Shown here: positions 26,508-34,695 of the stretch, piece after piece
Numbering within the stretch: position 1 is the stretch's first letter
How the letters are laid out: each line of letters opens with the position of its first letter
From: Chloroflexi bacterium UBA4733
GTDB lineage: Bacteria > Chloroflexota > UBA4733
Reading direction: 5' to 3'
Assembly (NCBI GenBank): GCA_002404055.1
Contig: DHIZ01000045.1
Coordinates: 8,516-46,263 of the forward strand
DNA: 37,748 nt
Translations under genes and position numbers: made by a program
Notes under the pieces: model-generated
The model's database searches: none
What the model was told of the DNA's origin: nothing
What the model saw: the letters and a program-made list of their open reading frames with translations, nothing else

Positions 26508-27398
26508 CTAGCAGCCGCGCAGCGCGTAGTGGAGCGCCTGAATGTGAGCCGGCATGGTGCCGCAGCAACCGCCGAGGATATTGATGCCGATCCGCTGCAT
26601 GTCGAGGAACAACGGCGCCATCACCTCAGGCGTCTCTGGGTACACGACGCTCCCTTCGCGATACTCGGGGATACCGGCGTTGGCGTGGATCAGCAGCGGA
26701 GCAGCGGTAAGCGCGCGAAGCAGTCGAGCCAACTCGACCATCGGGACGATGCCGTTCCCGCAGTTCGCACCGACGACATCGGCCCCGGCGTCCAACAAGG
26801 CGTTCACCGCGCGCTCCGGCGTGACTCCCATCGTCGTAGCCCAGCCTCGCCTTCCCCTGGTGAAGACCATCGTGGCGAGGACTGGGCCGTTGGTCTGGTC
26901 ACGGGCCATGCGCACGGCCAGCACTGCTTCGTCGAGCGCTGTCATGGTCTCGACCAGGAGGCCGTCGACGCCGCCCGCGACGAGCGACTGGGCCTGCTCG
27001 GCGAAGGCTTCGCCCATCGCCTCGACGGACAGGTCGCCGAGCGGCTCCGCGAACTCACCGGTGGGACCGATCGAGCCGACGACGAAGCGACCGGGGGGCG
27101 TGGCGCTACGGGCCAGGGTGGCGGCGAGCCGGTTGAACTCTTCGACGCGGTCACCATATCCACACCGGCGTAGCCGGAAGACGTTCCCGCCGAACGAGTT
27201 CGTCAGCACCAGATCGGAACCGGCCGCGAAGTACGCGGCTGCCATCCCGCCGATGACCTGCGGCGCCGTGACGTTCAGCGCTTCCGGGCACTCCCCTGGA
27301 CGGAGCCCCTGCTGCTGCAGAAAGGTGCCGGTGGCGCCATCGGAGATGAGGGTCTCGCCCGACTGGATCCGGGCCAACAGGGAGCTCTTCACAGCCAC
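26508..27398 (-). CDS. Homocysteine S-methyltransferase family protein
   Basis: 296 residues with the BHMT/MetH N-terminal barrel. It opens ISDGATGTFLQQQGL (the DGA/GT start), followed by GSDLVLTNSFGGN, GSIGPTGE, and a VGANCGNG region with Cys near 211; the terminal GGCCGTMPAHI supplies the vicinal cysteines near 276-277. These three cysteines are the zinc site that activates homocysteine. Stand-alone versions use S-methylmethionine, betaine or methyl-corrinoid proteins. Next to a B12 carrier and its activator, this could be the homocysteine half of a split methionine synthase. The start is GTG 27398 with GAGGAGGG four bases upstream; GTG 27392 is an alternative. A TATGAT promoter lies 38 bases upstream. 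Confidence 0.9.
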   Translation of the reverse strand: MAVKSSLLARIQSGETLISDGATGTFLQQQGLRPGECPEALNVTAPQVIGGMAAAYFAAGSDLVLTNSFGGNVFRLRRCGYGDRVEEFNRLAATLARSATPPGRFVVGSIGPTGEFAEPLGDLSVEAMGEAFAEQAQSLVAGGVDGLLVETMTALDEAVLAVRMARDQTNGPVLATMVFTRGRRGWATTMGVTPERAVNALLDAGADVVGANCGNGIVPMVELARLLRALTAAPLLIHANAGIPEYREGSVVYPETPEVMAPLFLDMQRIGINILGGCCGTMPAHIQALHYALRGC

Positions 27399-27435
27399 AG
27401 CGCCCTCCTCAAGGCTTGGATTTCGCACAACGCAA

Positions 27436-27444
27436 ATCATACCA
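27436..27444 (-). promoter_or_regulatory. Extended -10 promoter element before the homocysteine methyltransferase
   Basis: On the minus strand TGG then TATGAT (-10, 27441-27436), a TGN-extended -10 matching five of six bases, 38 bases upstream of GTG 27398. No good -35 at 17 bases, as is common with extended -10 promoters. Confidence 0.45.
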
Positions 27445-27591
27445 GTTGGCGCGTCGCGTCGACAGAACCAGGGGCGATACTCCAGGGCCTTTTCACCATC
27501 GGCGCGGTGAGCGAGGATGGTGGACATGAGCAAACACCCAGAGGTACCCGCCCGCCGGGGCCGGTAGCGGCGCCCGGTTCGTTGTGCCTGC

Positions 27592-30500
27592 TCAACCCAC
27601 CGACTGCTTCGACGCGGAAGGGGTCGCCATCTGTGCGTACCGGCGCCAGCGTTCGGTGACGTCTTGCTGCGCCAGACGCAGTAGTTCCTTGGCCGTGGCC
27701 TCATCACGCGCGAGCAGCATACGGTATCTCGACTCCTGGTAGACGTATTCCTCCAGCGGCGCGCTTGGCGCCTTGGAGTCGAGAATGAAGGGGTTCTTGC
27801 CCGCGGCAGCCAGGTTGGGGTTGTAGCGGTACAACGGCCAGTAGCCGGTCGCCACGGCCCGGCGCTGTTGCTCCAGACCATGGGCCAGATCGTAGCCGTG
27901 CTCGATACAGTGGCTGTAGGCGATGACCAGTGACGGCCCGTGGTACGCCTGGGCCTCCACCATAGCCCTGACGGTCTGCGCGTCGTTTGCCCCCATGGCG
28001 ACCTGCGCCACGTAAACGTTTCCGTAGGCCATCAGCATCAAGCCCAGGTCTTTCTTGGGTAGACGTTTGCCCGCTGACGCGAACTTGGCGACCGCGCCGC
28101 GGGGTGTCGCCTTGGACATCTGCCCGCCGGTGTTGGAGTACACTTCTGTGTCCAGAACGAGCACGTTGACGTCACGGCCGGAGGCCAGCACGTGGTCCAG
28201 CCCACCGAAGCCGATGTCGTAGGCCCAGCCATCGCCGCCGACGATCCACACCGCGCGCTCCACCAGCACGTCGGCCACGCTGAGCAGCCGGCGCGCTTCA
28301 GGCGTCTCCGTCGCCTGGAGGCGCTGCTTCAGCAACCGGACGCGTTCGCGCTGGGCGCGCACCGCCGACTCGGTGGACTGATCGGCGTTGAGGAGGGACC
28401 CGACCAGGTCGGCCCCGACCACGCCGGCGAGGCAGACGAGCAACTCCTCCGCCATCGTGCGCTGCTGATCAAGCGCCAACCGGAAGCCCAGCCCGAACTC
28501 GGCGTCGTCTTCGAAGAGCGAATTGGCCCAGGCCGGGCCACGCCCCTCACGGTTGACCGTCCACGGCGTGGTCGGCAGGTTCCCTCCGTAAATGGAGGAG
28601 CAACCGGTAGCATTGGCGATCAGCGTCCGCTCGCCGAAAAGTTGCGAAAGCAGCTTCAGGTAGGGGGTCTCGCCACAACCGGCGCAGGCGCCGGAGAACT
28701 CGAAGAGCGGCTCGAGCAGTTGCGAGTCCTTCACCTGATTGACGTGCAGCCGGGTCCGGTCGACCTCGGGCAGTTGCTGGAAGAAGGCGAAGTTGTCCCG
28801 TTCGGCTGAGCGCAACGGCGCATGCGCCGCCATTTCGATGGCCTTCCGTAGGTCGACCTTGTGCATGGCCGGACAGGCGTCGACGCACAACGTGCAACCG
28901 GTGCAGTCCTCAGGCGCGACCTGAAGGGTGTAGCGCCAGCCGGCGAACTCCCGCCAGCGGGCCTCGTCGGACTTGAACGTAGACGGTGCGCCTTGCAGTC
29001 TCGACGGCTCGTACACCTTCTCCCGAATGGCCGCGTGCGGACAGACCAGCACGCACTTGCCGCACTGGATGCAGAGCTGGGGATCCCACACGGGAATCTC
29101 GGTGGCAAGGTCGCGCTTCTCCCAGCGGGCGGTGCCGGTCGGGAATGTGCCGTCTACCGGCAGGGCGCTCACCGGCAGCTCATCTCCCAGGCCCGCAATC
29201 AGCTTGCCGGTCAGTATTTGCACGAAGGGCGGCGCCTCCGCCGGAACCGGCGGCCGCAACTCAATGCCGCTCGTCACCGTCGCCGGGACCGCCACCTCGT
29301 GCAACCCGGCCAGGCTCCGGTCTACGGCGTCGAAGTTGCGCTGCACGACGGCCTCGCCCTGCTTGCTATAGCTCTTGCGAATGGCACGCTTGATGGCGGC
29401 GATGGCTTCTCCCGGCGGTAGCACCCCGCTGAGCGCGAAGAAGCACGTCTGCATCACCGTATTGATGCGCTCACCCATGCCGGCGGCGTTGGCGACGCCG
29501 GTGGCGTCGACGACGAAGAAGCGCAGCCGCTTGTCGATAAGCTGCTGCTGGACGTGACGCGGCAACTGGTCCCACACGGCGTCCGGACCGAAGGGGCTGT
29601 TGAGTAAGAAGGTGGCGCCCTCCTCGGCAGCGGCGAGCACGTCGTAGCGCTCGAGGAAGGGGAACTGATGGCAGGCGACGAAGCTCGCCACCGTGATTCG
29701 GTAGGTGGAATGGATGGGCTGGGTCCCGAAGCGAAGGTGGGACACCGTGAGCGTCCCGGACTTCTTGGAGTCGTAGACGAAGTAGCCCTGGGCCCAGTGG
29801 TCCGTCTCCTCGCCGATGATCTTGATGGCGTTCTTGTTGGCACTCACGGTGCCGTCCGACCCGAGGCCATAGAACAACGCCCGCACGGTATCGGCCCCCT
29901 CCGTACTGAACGTCGGGTCAACGTCCAGGCTCAGGTGCGTGACGTCGTCGACGATGCCGACCGTGAAGTGCTGGCGGGGCCGGTCCTTGCCCAACTCGTC
30001 GAAGACCGCCTTGACCATAGCTGGCGTGAACTCCTTGGAGGAGAGCCCGTACCGCCCGCCGATGATGCGTGGGAAGGCGGCGAACGGCGCCGCACCCGTC
30101 GCCACGGCTTCGCTCACCGCGCTCACGACGTCCAGGTAGAGCGGCTCTCCTGTGCTTCCCGGCTCCTTGGTGCGGTCGAGCACAGCAATGGCCCGGACGC
30201 TGGCCGGCAACGAGCGGACGAAGTGCTCGGACGAAAACGGCCGGTAGAGCCGGACCTTGAGCAGCCCCACACGCTGGTCGCCGACGCGCGCGAGCAGGTG
30301 CTCCACGGTCTCCTGCGCGGTCTCGGCGCCGGAACCCATCATGACGATCACACGTTCCGCGTCGGGCGCGCCGACGTACTCGAAGAGGCGATACTGCCGG
30401 CCCGTCAGCCCGGCAAAGCGATCCATGACCCGCTGCACGATGCTGGGACAGGCAAGGTAGTAAGGGTTGGCAGCCTCCCGGCTCTGGAAGTACACGTCCG

Positions 30501-31167
30501 GGTTCTGGGCAGAGCCGCGCAGGACCGGGTGGTCGGGAGAGAGGCCGCGGGCGCGGTGGGCGCGCACCAGCCCCTCGTCGATCATCGCCCGCACGTCGTC
30601 GTCGGTGAGCCCTTCGATCTTCATCACTTCGTGGGACGTGCGGAAGCCGTCGAAGAAGTGGAGGAAGGGCACACGGCTTTCCAGCGTCGCCGCCTGGGCG
30701 ATCAGCGCGCCATCCTGCGCCTCCTGCACCGAGTTGGTGCAGAGCAGGGCAAAGCCCGTAGCGCGGGCAGCCATCACGTCGGACTGGTCGCCGAAGATGG
30801 ACAGCGCGTGCGTCGCCAGGGAGCGCGCGGCCACGTGAAAGACTGTACACGTCAACTCTCCGGCGATCTTGTACATATTGGGGATCATGAGCAACAGCCC
30901 CTGAGAGGCGGTGAAGGTCGTCGCCAGGGAGCCGGTTTGCAAGGCGCCATGGACAGCGCCCGCCGCCCCGGCTTCACTCTGCATCTCTTGCACCACGGGG
31001 ACGGCGCCCCAGATGTTCGGCTCACCGCGGGATGTCCAGGTGTCGGCCCACTCGCCCATCGGTGACGAGGGGGTGATAGGGAAGATAGCGATGACCTCAT
31101 TGGTCTTGTGGGCGATGCGGGCGACCGCCTCGTTGCCGTCGATGGTAATCATACGTCCCGTGCCCAT
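27592..31167 (-). CDS. nifJ: Pyruvate:ferredoxin (flavodoxin) oxidoreductase, single-chain
   Basis: 1191 residues, a full-length single-chain PFOR that converts pyruvate and CoA to acetyl-CoA, CO2 and reduced ferredoxin or flavodoxin. The N-terminal domain carries ITIDGNEAVARIAHKTNEV and IFPITPSSPMGEWAD. The ferredoxin module is CIQCGKCVLVCP near residues 697-710 and CTGCTLCVDACP near 752-763. The proximal cluster and TPP domain has GACAGCGETPYLKLL, GDGWAYDIGFGGLDHVL near 977 and VLVLDTEVYSNTGGQ near 1000. ATG 31167 has AAGGGGCAGG upstream; an alternative is ATG 31152. It lies downstream of the GltD-like gene. Reduced ferredoxin from it may feed the corrinoid activator and the GltD-like flavoprotein. 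Confidence 0.96.
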   Translation of the reverse strand: MGTGRMITIDGNEAVARIAHKTNEVIAIFPITPSSPMGEWADTWTSRGEPNIWGAVPVVQEMQSEAGAAGAVHGALQTGSLATTFTASQGLLLMIPNMYKIAGELTCTVFHVAARSLATHALSIFGDQSDVMAARATGFALLCTNSVQEAQDGALIAQAATLESRVPFLHFFDGFRTSHEVMKIEGLTDDDVRAMIDEGLVRAHRARGLSPDHPVLRGSAQNPDVYFQSREAANPYYLACPSIVQRVMDRFAGLTGRQYRLFEYVGAPDAERVIVMMGSGAETAQETVEHLLARVGDQRVGLLKVRLYRPFSSEHFVRSLPASVRAIAVLDRTKEPGSTGEPLYLDVVSAVSEAVATGAAPFAAFPRIIGGRYGLSSKEFTPAMVKAVFDELGKDRPRQHFTVGIVDDVTHLSLDVDPTFSTEGADTVRALFYGLGSDGTVSANKNAIKIIGEETDHWAQGYFVYDSKKSGTLTVSHLRFGTQPIHSTYRITVASFVACHQFPFLERYDVLAAAEEGATFLLNSPFGPDAVWDQLPRHVQQQLIDKRLRFFVVDATGVANAAGMGERINTVMQTCFFALSGVLPPGEAIAAIKRAIRKSYSKQGEAVVQRNFDAVDRSLAGLHEVAVPATVTSGIELRPPVPAEAPPFVQILTGKLIAGLGDELPVSALPVDGTFPTGTARWEKRDLATEIPVWDPQLCIQCGKCVLVCPHAAIREKVYEPSRLQGAPSTFKSDEARWREFAGWRYTLQVAPEDCTGCTLCVDACPAMHKVDLRKAIEMAAHAPLRSAERDNFAFFQQLPEVDRTRLHVNQVKDSQLLEPLFEFSGACAGCGETPYLKLLSQLFGERTLIANATGCSSIYGGNLPTTPWTVNREGRGPAWANSLFEDDAEFGLGFRLALDQQRTMAEELLVCLAGVVGADLVGSLLNADQSTESAVRAQRERVRLLKQRLQATETPEARRLLSVADVLVERAVWIVGGDGWAYDIGFGGLDHVLASGRDVNVLVLDTEVYSNTGGQMSKATPRGAVAKFASAGKRLPKKDLGLMLMAYGNVYVAQVAMGANDAQTVRAMVEAQAYHGPSLVIAYSHCIEHGYDLAHGLEQQRRAVATGYWPLYRYNPNLAAAGKNPFILDSKAPSAPLEEYVYQESRYRMLLARDEATAKELLRLAQQDVTERWRRYAQMATPSASKQSVG

Positions 31168-31207
31168 TGCCTGCCCCTTTTCCGAACTAGCGGCGCCGGT
31201 CGCTCTC

Positions 31208-31213
31208 ACTATA
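31208..31213 (-). promoter_or_regulatory. Candidate -10 element upstream of nifJ
   Basis: TATAGT on the minus strand (five of six bases), 41 bases upstream of ATG 31167, within the 107-base gap after the GltD-like gene. No convincing -35 is seen. Confidence 0.3.
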
Positions 31214-31274
31214 TCACTCGCCGTCCACGGCCGTGTCCGTGCGGTCTGCGCTACGCGCGATCCCTCCGCGCTTC

Positions 31275-32708
31275 TCACGATCGGCCTTCGTTGAGATAGG
31301 CGTGAATGGCCGCAGCGGCGCGCTTCCCGTCGGCAACGGCGGTCACAACCAGATCAGCGCCGCGGACGCAGTCACCGCCGGCAAAGACGCCCGGACAGGA
31401 AGTCGTTCCGCCTGAACCGGTAACGACTACCCGGCCATCATCCGCCAACTCCAGGCACGGGATGCCGTCTCCAATCTGGGGGTCAGGGTGGTAGCCCACT
31501 GCCGACACGACCAGATCCGCAGGGATCGTGAACTCCGAGCCGGCTAGCGGTCGCGGCTGCGGTCGACCTCGGTGATCCGGTGGTCCCAGTTCCTGACGCT
31601 GGCAGAGCACGCTCTGCACGCGATCTGCGCCGTTACTCAGGAAGCCGACCACGTCGGCAAGAAAGCTGAACTGGACTCCCTCTTCAAGCGCATGGTGGTA
31701 CTCCGATGGCCGTGCAGGCATCTCGTGGGTACCGCGCCGATAGACGCACGTGACCCCTGCGGCGCCGAGGCGAATGGCGGTACGGGCACAATCCATGGCA
31801 GTATCGCCGCCGCCAATGACCACGATCTGTTGACCGGCGGCGCGGACGAACGTCTGTTCAGTCGATGGCGGATACGCGCCTGCCAGGAAGTCGGTGGCCT
31901 GGTACACTCCGGTGAGACCTCCACCGAGTAGCCGCGGTACAACGCCTGCCGATGCACCGTGCCCCAGGAAGACGGCATCGTAGCCTTGCGCCAGGAGAGC
32001 TGCAACAGGAAGATCCCGCCCGATCCGGCAGTTACCGATAAACCGTATGCCCATCTGGACCAACTGGGCAACCTTATGCGTCACGAGAGACCTGTCCAGT
32101 TTGAAGCTCGGAATGCCGTACAGCAAGATGCCGCCCGGATGGGGCCAGGCATCGTAGACAGTGACGGCGTGCCCTTCGCGGCGCAAGACCTCGGCCACGG
32201 TCAGACCCGCCGGTCCCGCGCCGACCACCGCCACACGCTTGCCCGTGTCCGGGGCTATCGCCGGCAGCGACAGGTCGCCGTCCATCTTGCGGCGGGCATC
32301 GGCGACGAAGGCTTCGAGACGCCCAATAGCCACGGCCCGGCTGCCGGGGGCGCGGCTTTTCGTCAACACGCACGCCCCCTCGCAGAGCCGTTCCTGGGGG
32401 CAGACTCGCCCGCACACTTCCGGCATCGGATTGGTCTCGGCGAATGTGCGGGCGGCAGCCGGAAAGTCTCCCTCTTCGATCTGCCGTAGCGCGTTTGGAA
32501 TAGCGTTGTGGAGGGGACAAGCCACGACACACGGAGCTGCCGGACATTGCAGACACCGAGAAGCTTCGATGAGGACGGAGCGCTCGTCGGTCCAGCCCAA
32601 CACAACTTCGTCCCAGTTGTGTCTGCGTTCAGCAGCAGGCTGTTCGACAACCGGCTGCGGTGGAATCTGATAGCGCGCTTTGCGGTCTACTCTTGGCCGT
32701 CCGTCCAT
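31275..32708 (-). CDS. Stand-alone GltD-like NAD(P)H:ferredoxin-type flavoprotein
   Basis: 477 residues homologous to the glutamate synthase small subunit. N-terminal Fe-S ligands are CLQCPAAPCVVACP and CGRVCPQERLCEGACV. FAD binding is at VAVVGAGPAGL, the second dinucleotide fold at IVVIGGGDTAMDCARTAIRLGA, and the C-terminal GDCVRGADLVVTAVADGK contacts FAD. No large subunit (GltB) is adjacent, so glutamate synthesis is not implied. Similar proteins work in NADH-dependent ferredoxin:NADP+ or dihydropyrimidine dehydrogenase-type systems. Next to PFOR it could transfer electrons between ferredoxin and NAD(P)H. ATG 32708 has GGGGTGA upstream and is preferred over GTG 32747. Confidence 0.85.
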   Translation of the reverse strand: MDGRPRVDRKARYQIPPQPVVEQPAAERRHNWDEVVLGWTDERSVLIEASRCLQCPAAPCVVACPLHNAIPNALRQIEEGDFPAAARTFAETNPMPEVCGRVCPQERLCEGACVLTKSRAPGSRAVAIGRLEAFVADARRKMDGDLSLPAIAPDTGKRVAVVGAGPAGLTVAEVLRREGHAVTVYDAWPHPGGILLYGIPSFKLDRSLVTHKVAQLVQMGIRFIGNCRIGRDLPVAALLAQGYDAVFLGHGASAGVVPRLLGGGLTGVYQATDFLAGAYPPSTEQTFVRAAGQQIVVIGGGDTAMDCARTAIRLGAAGVTCVYRRGTHEMPARPSEYHHALEEGVQFSFLADVVGFLSNGADRVQSVLCQRQELGPPDHRGRPQPRPLAGSEFTIPADLVVSAVGYHPDPQIGDGIPCLELADDGRVVVTGSGGTTSCPGVFAGGDCVRGADLVVTAVADGKRAAAAIHAYLNEGRS

Positions 32709-32821
32709 TATCGGCGTGTCACCCCGTTCACGGCGTCTCCTTTTCACTCGATGCGCTCTCGATGGAGCCGACGGGGAGCGCGTATCGTCGCGCAGCGCCC
32801 AGCGACTCTTCTGCTTGCTCG

Positions 32822-33967
32822 TTATCCCGCCGGAACGGCAGCGAAGCGGGCCGGAGCGTAGGGCGCGAGATCCCAGTCCGTCGTCTTCCCTTGCAGCAGT
32901 TGGGCGACGAGGTGGCCGGTGAGCGGGCCCAGGATGATGCCGTGCCGAAAGTGCCCGGTGGCCAGCAGGAGTCCTTCAGCGTCCGTGGCCCAGCCGATAA
33001 TCGGGAAGCGGTCTGGAGTCGCCGGGCGTAGCCCGGCCCAGAGACCGTCGACCGGCAGACGACCGAGGGCGGGCAACAGGTCCACCGCACCGTTTGCCAG
33101 GTGTACCAGGCCGGAGAGGATGGGCTGAGTGTCAAAGCCGGCGCGTTGCTCGGTGGCGCCCACAATGAGCCGTCCGTCAACCTTTGGCACGAGATAGCAG
33201 TCACGTGACCAGATAATGTGCTGGGGACGGTCCGTGCCCATGCGCAGCGCCATTGCTTGCCCCTTGATCGGCTCTACCGGCACAGCGAGGCCCGCCTGCT
33301 TGGCAAGCTCTCCACTCCACGCGCCGCTGGCCAGCACCACCGTGGCGGCGCGGTGTATGCCGTCGGGGGTACGCACGCCGATGACGCGTCGGCCGGCGCG
33401 CTCAAAGCCGATGACCGGCGTTGTCTCCTGGAACAGCGCCCCGCGCGTCTGTGCCGCCGCTGCCAGCGCCTGCACGAGTCTGCCGCCATGCACCTGGCCC
33501 TCTTCTGATAGCCAGAGCGCCCCGATCAGCTTCCTGCCGGCTGCGCCCGCGAACATCGGCTCGTGGTGGACAAGCTGACGGCTCTCTACCCACTCTGCGG
33601 CCAGTCCAAGGCCGCGCTGCCACTCCGCGCGGTTGCGCAGGTCGACGGCTTCGCGCTCTTCCAGGGCGACCCGCAGCACCCCGGATCGACGATACCCGAC
33701 GTCAATCCCCGTCTCTTCCTGAAGCTGTGCTGCCAGTTCGCCGTGCATCGCTCTTCCGGCGAGCAGGAGCCGAAAGAAGGCATCGGGCTGGTGCGCTTCG
33801 ACCTGGGGAGCGAGCATGCCGGCGGCAGCACCCGAAGCGCCGTCGCCGATGCGCTGCTGTTCGAGCACCAGCACGCGCAGACCGGCCACGGCGCACTGAT
33901 AGGCGATCGAACAGCCGATGATACCGGCGCCAACCACGAGAACTTCCGCTGAGCTCACTTCAGCCAT
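32822..33967 (-). CDS. ThiO/glycine oxidase-type FAD amine oxidase
   Basis: 381 residues. The N-terminal FAD motif is VLVVGAGIIGCSIAY, followed by GDGASGAAAGMLAPQVEAH and the C-terminal GLRPATPDRFPIIGW with GHFRHGIILGPLTG, all typical of glycine oxidase (ThiO) in thiamine thiazole synthesis and of sarcosine/D-amino-acid-oxidase-like enzymes. It would oxidise an amine such as glycine to the imine, yielding H2O2. No thiG, thiS or other thi gene is nearby, so a role in thiamine biosynthesis is unproven. Sarcosine or dimethylglycine, methylated amines, are possible given the C1 island. ATG 33967 has AAGGAAGGTGATG upstream. The gene diverges from the Rrf2 gene across 141 bases. Confidence 0.85.
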   Translation of the reverse strand: MAEVSSAEVLVVGAGIIGCSIAYQCAVAGLRVLVLEQQRIGDGASGAAAGMLAPQVEAHQPDAFFRLLLAGRAMHGELAAQLQEETGIDVGYRRSGVLRVALEEREAVDLRNRAEWQRGLGLAAEWVESRQLVHHEPMFAGAAGRKLIGALWLSEEGQVHGGRLVQALAAAAQTRGALFQETTPVIGFERAGRRVIGVRTPDGIHRAATVVLASGAWSGELAKQAGLAVPVEPIKGQAMALRMGTDRPQHIIWSRDCYLVPKVDGRLIVGATEQRAGFDTQPILSGLVHLANGAVDLLPALGRLPVDGLWAGLRPATPDRFPIIGWATDAEGLLLATGHFRHGIILGPLTGHLVAQLLQGKTTDWDLAPYAPARFAAVPAG

Positions 33968-34108
33968 GTGCCATCACCTTCCTTACCACCCACGAACACC
34001 CGTTCGCGCTTTATACGTATAGCTTCGCAGTGTACGTAGAATAGTACGGTATGCTATGTTCAGTTGCCACAGCATGGCCATAACAAAATGCACGGAGAGT
34101 ACCGCTCG
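33968..34108. promoter_or_regulatory. Divergent promoter region between thiO-like and rrf2-like genes
   Basis: This AT-richer region holds a perfect 10-bp palindrome TATACGTATA (34012-34021), and GTGTA...TAC at 34030-34047, which partly resembles the clearer dyad in front of sufS. TATAAA on the minus strand and TATGCT on the plus strand (34050-34055) could be -10 elements. An Rrf2-type regulator may bind here and at the suf promoter. Confidence 0.4.
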
Positions 34109-34591
34109 ATGGATCTGACCCTGACGCGCCGGGGCGACTACGTGGTCCGCGCCGCGATTGCCTTGGCGCGCGCTTTTCCGCAGGGCGGCTACCGCAAAAT
34201 CCGCGAGGTAGCGGAGGAGATGCGCTTACCGCGCGCCTACACGCCGCAGATTCTGAACCTCCTGGCGCAAGCGGGGCTGGCGGAGGCACGCGCCGGCCAG
34301 CAGGGGGGCTATCGCCTGCTGCGTGATCCCGCCACGATCTCGCTCGTGGAGGTGGTGGAAGCGGCGGAGGGCCCCCTTCGACCGGAACGTTGCACCTTGC
34401 GCGATGGTCCCTGCCGCTGGGAAGACATGTGCCCGCTGCACCCCGCCTGGGATCGGGCAGTGGACGCGCTGCGCGGGGCCCTGCAGGCGACATCCTTGGC
34501 GTCGATCTCTCTGGTTGACGCCGCCCTGGAGGCCGGTAGCTACCCTATCCCAGCGCAAACGCACCGGAAAATACCTGAATCTTCTTGCTAA
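34109..34591 (+). CDS. Rrf2-family regulator with three-cysteine cluster site (IscR/NsrR-like)
   Basis: 160 residues. The winged helix has LTRRGDYVVRAAIALA, KIREVAEEMRLPRAYTPQIL (recognition helix) and LAEARAGQQGGYRLLRDPATISL as wing and following strand. The three cysteines are C95, C102 and C108 (C-x6-C-x5-C), the usual place of the Fe-S ligands in IscR, NsrR and RirA. ATG 34109 is preceded by CGGAGAG; the earlier in-frame ATG is less well placed. Being upstream of sufS and sufU, it probably senses Fe-S status or NO and controls the suf operon and perhaps itself. A dyad overlaps the suf promoter. Confidence 0.9.
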   Translation: MDLTLTRRGDYVVRAAIALARAFPQGGYRKIREVAEEMRLPRAYTPQILNLLAQAGLAEARAGQQGGYRLLRDPATISLVEVVEAAEGPLRPERCTLRDGPCRWEDMCPLHPAWDRAVDALRGALQATSLASISLVDAALEAGSYPIPAQTHRKIPESSC

Positions 34592-34613
34592 ACGTGTAGC
34601 CATATCGTACACT
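34585..34613 (+). promoter_or_regulatory. suf promoter with overlapping palindrome
   Basis: TTGCTA (34585-34590), a 17-base spacer, TACACT (34608-34613). Inside, GTGTA (34594-34598) and TACAC (34608-34612) form a dyad with a 9-base centre covering the spacer and -10 region, where a repressor would block RNA polymerase. The -35 overlaps the end of the rrf2-like gene. The dyad is a good candidate target of its Rrf2 product. Confidence 0.5.
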
Positions 34614-34695
34614 AACGACTGGACGGCAGCAAGGAGCTTGCCTTGCTGGTCCTGGTCGGTTGGTCGGCAGGAAGAGCAAGGACGTGGCCGCTACC

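Noticed and set aside
24550..26511. 653-codon plus-strand frame opposite the ASKHA activator
   Set aside because: The minus strand carries clear ferredoxin and ASKHA motifs; the plus frame has none.
29668..31065. 465-codon plus-strand frame opposite nifJ
   Set aside because: Antisense of the PFOR N-terminal half.
32684..32747. GTG start at 32747 and a seven-codon leader frame (GTG after AAAGGAGA, stop TAA touching ATG 32708) before the GltD-like gene
   Set aside because: Interesting as possible coupling, but too short and GC-rich to support without conservation data; ATG 32708 has an adequate site of its own.
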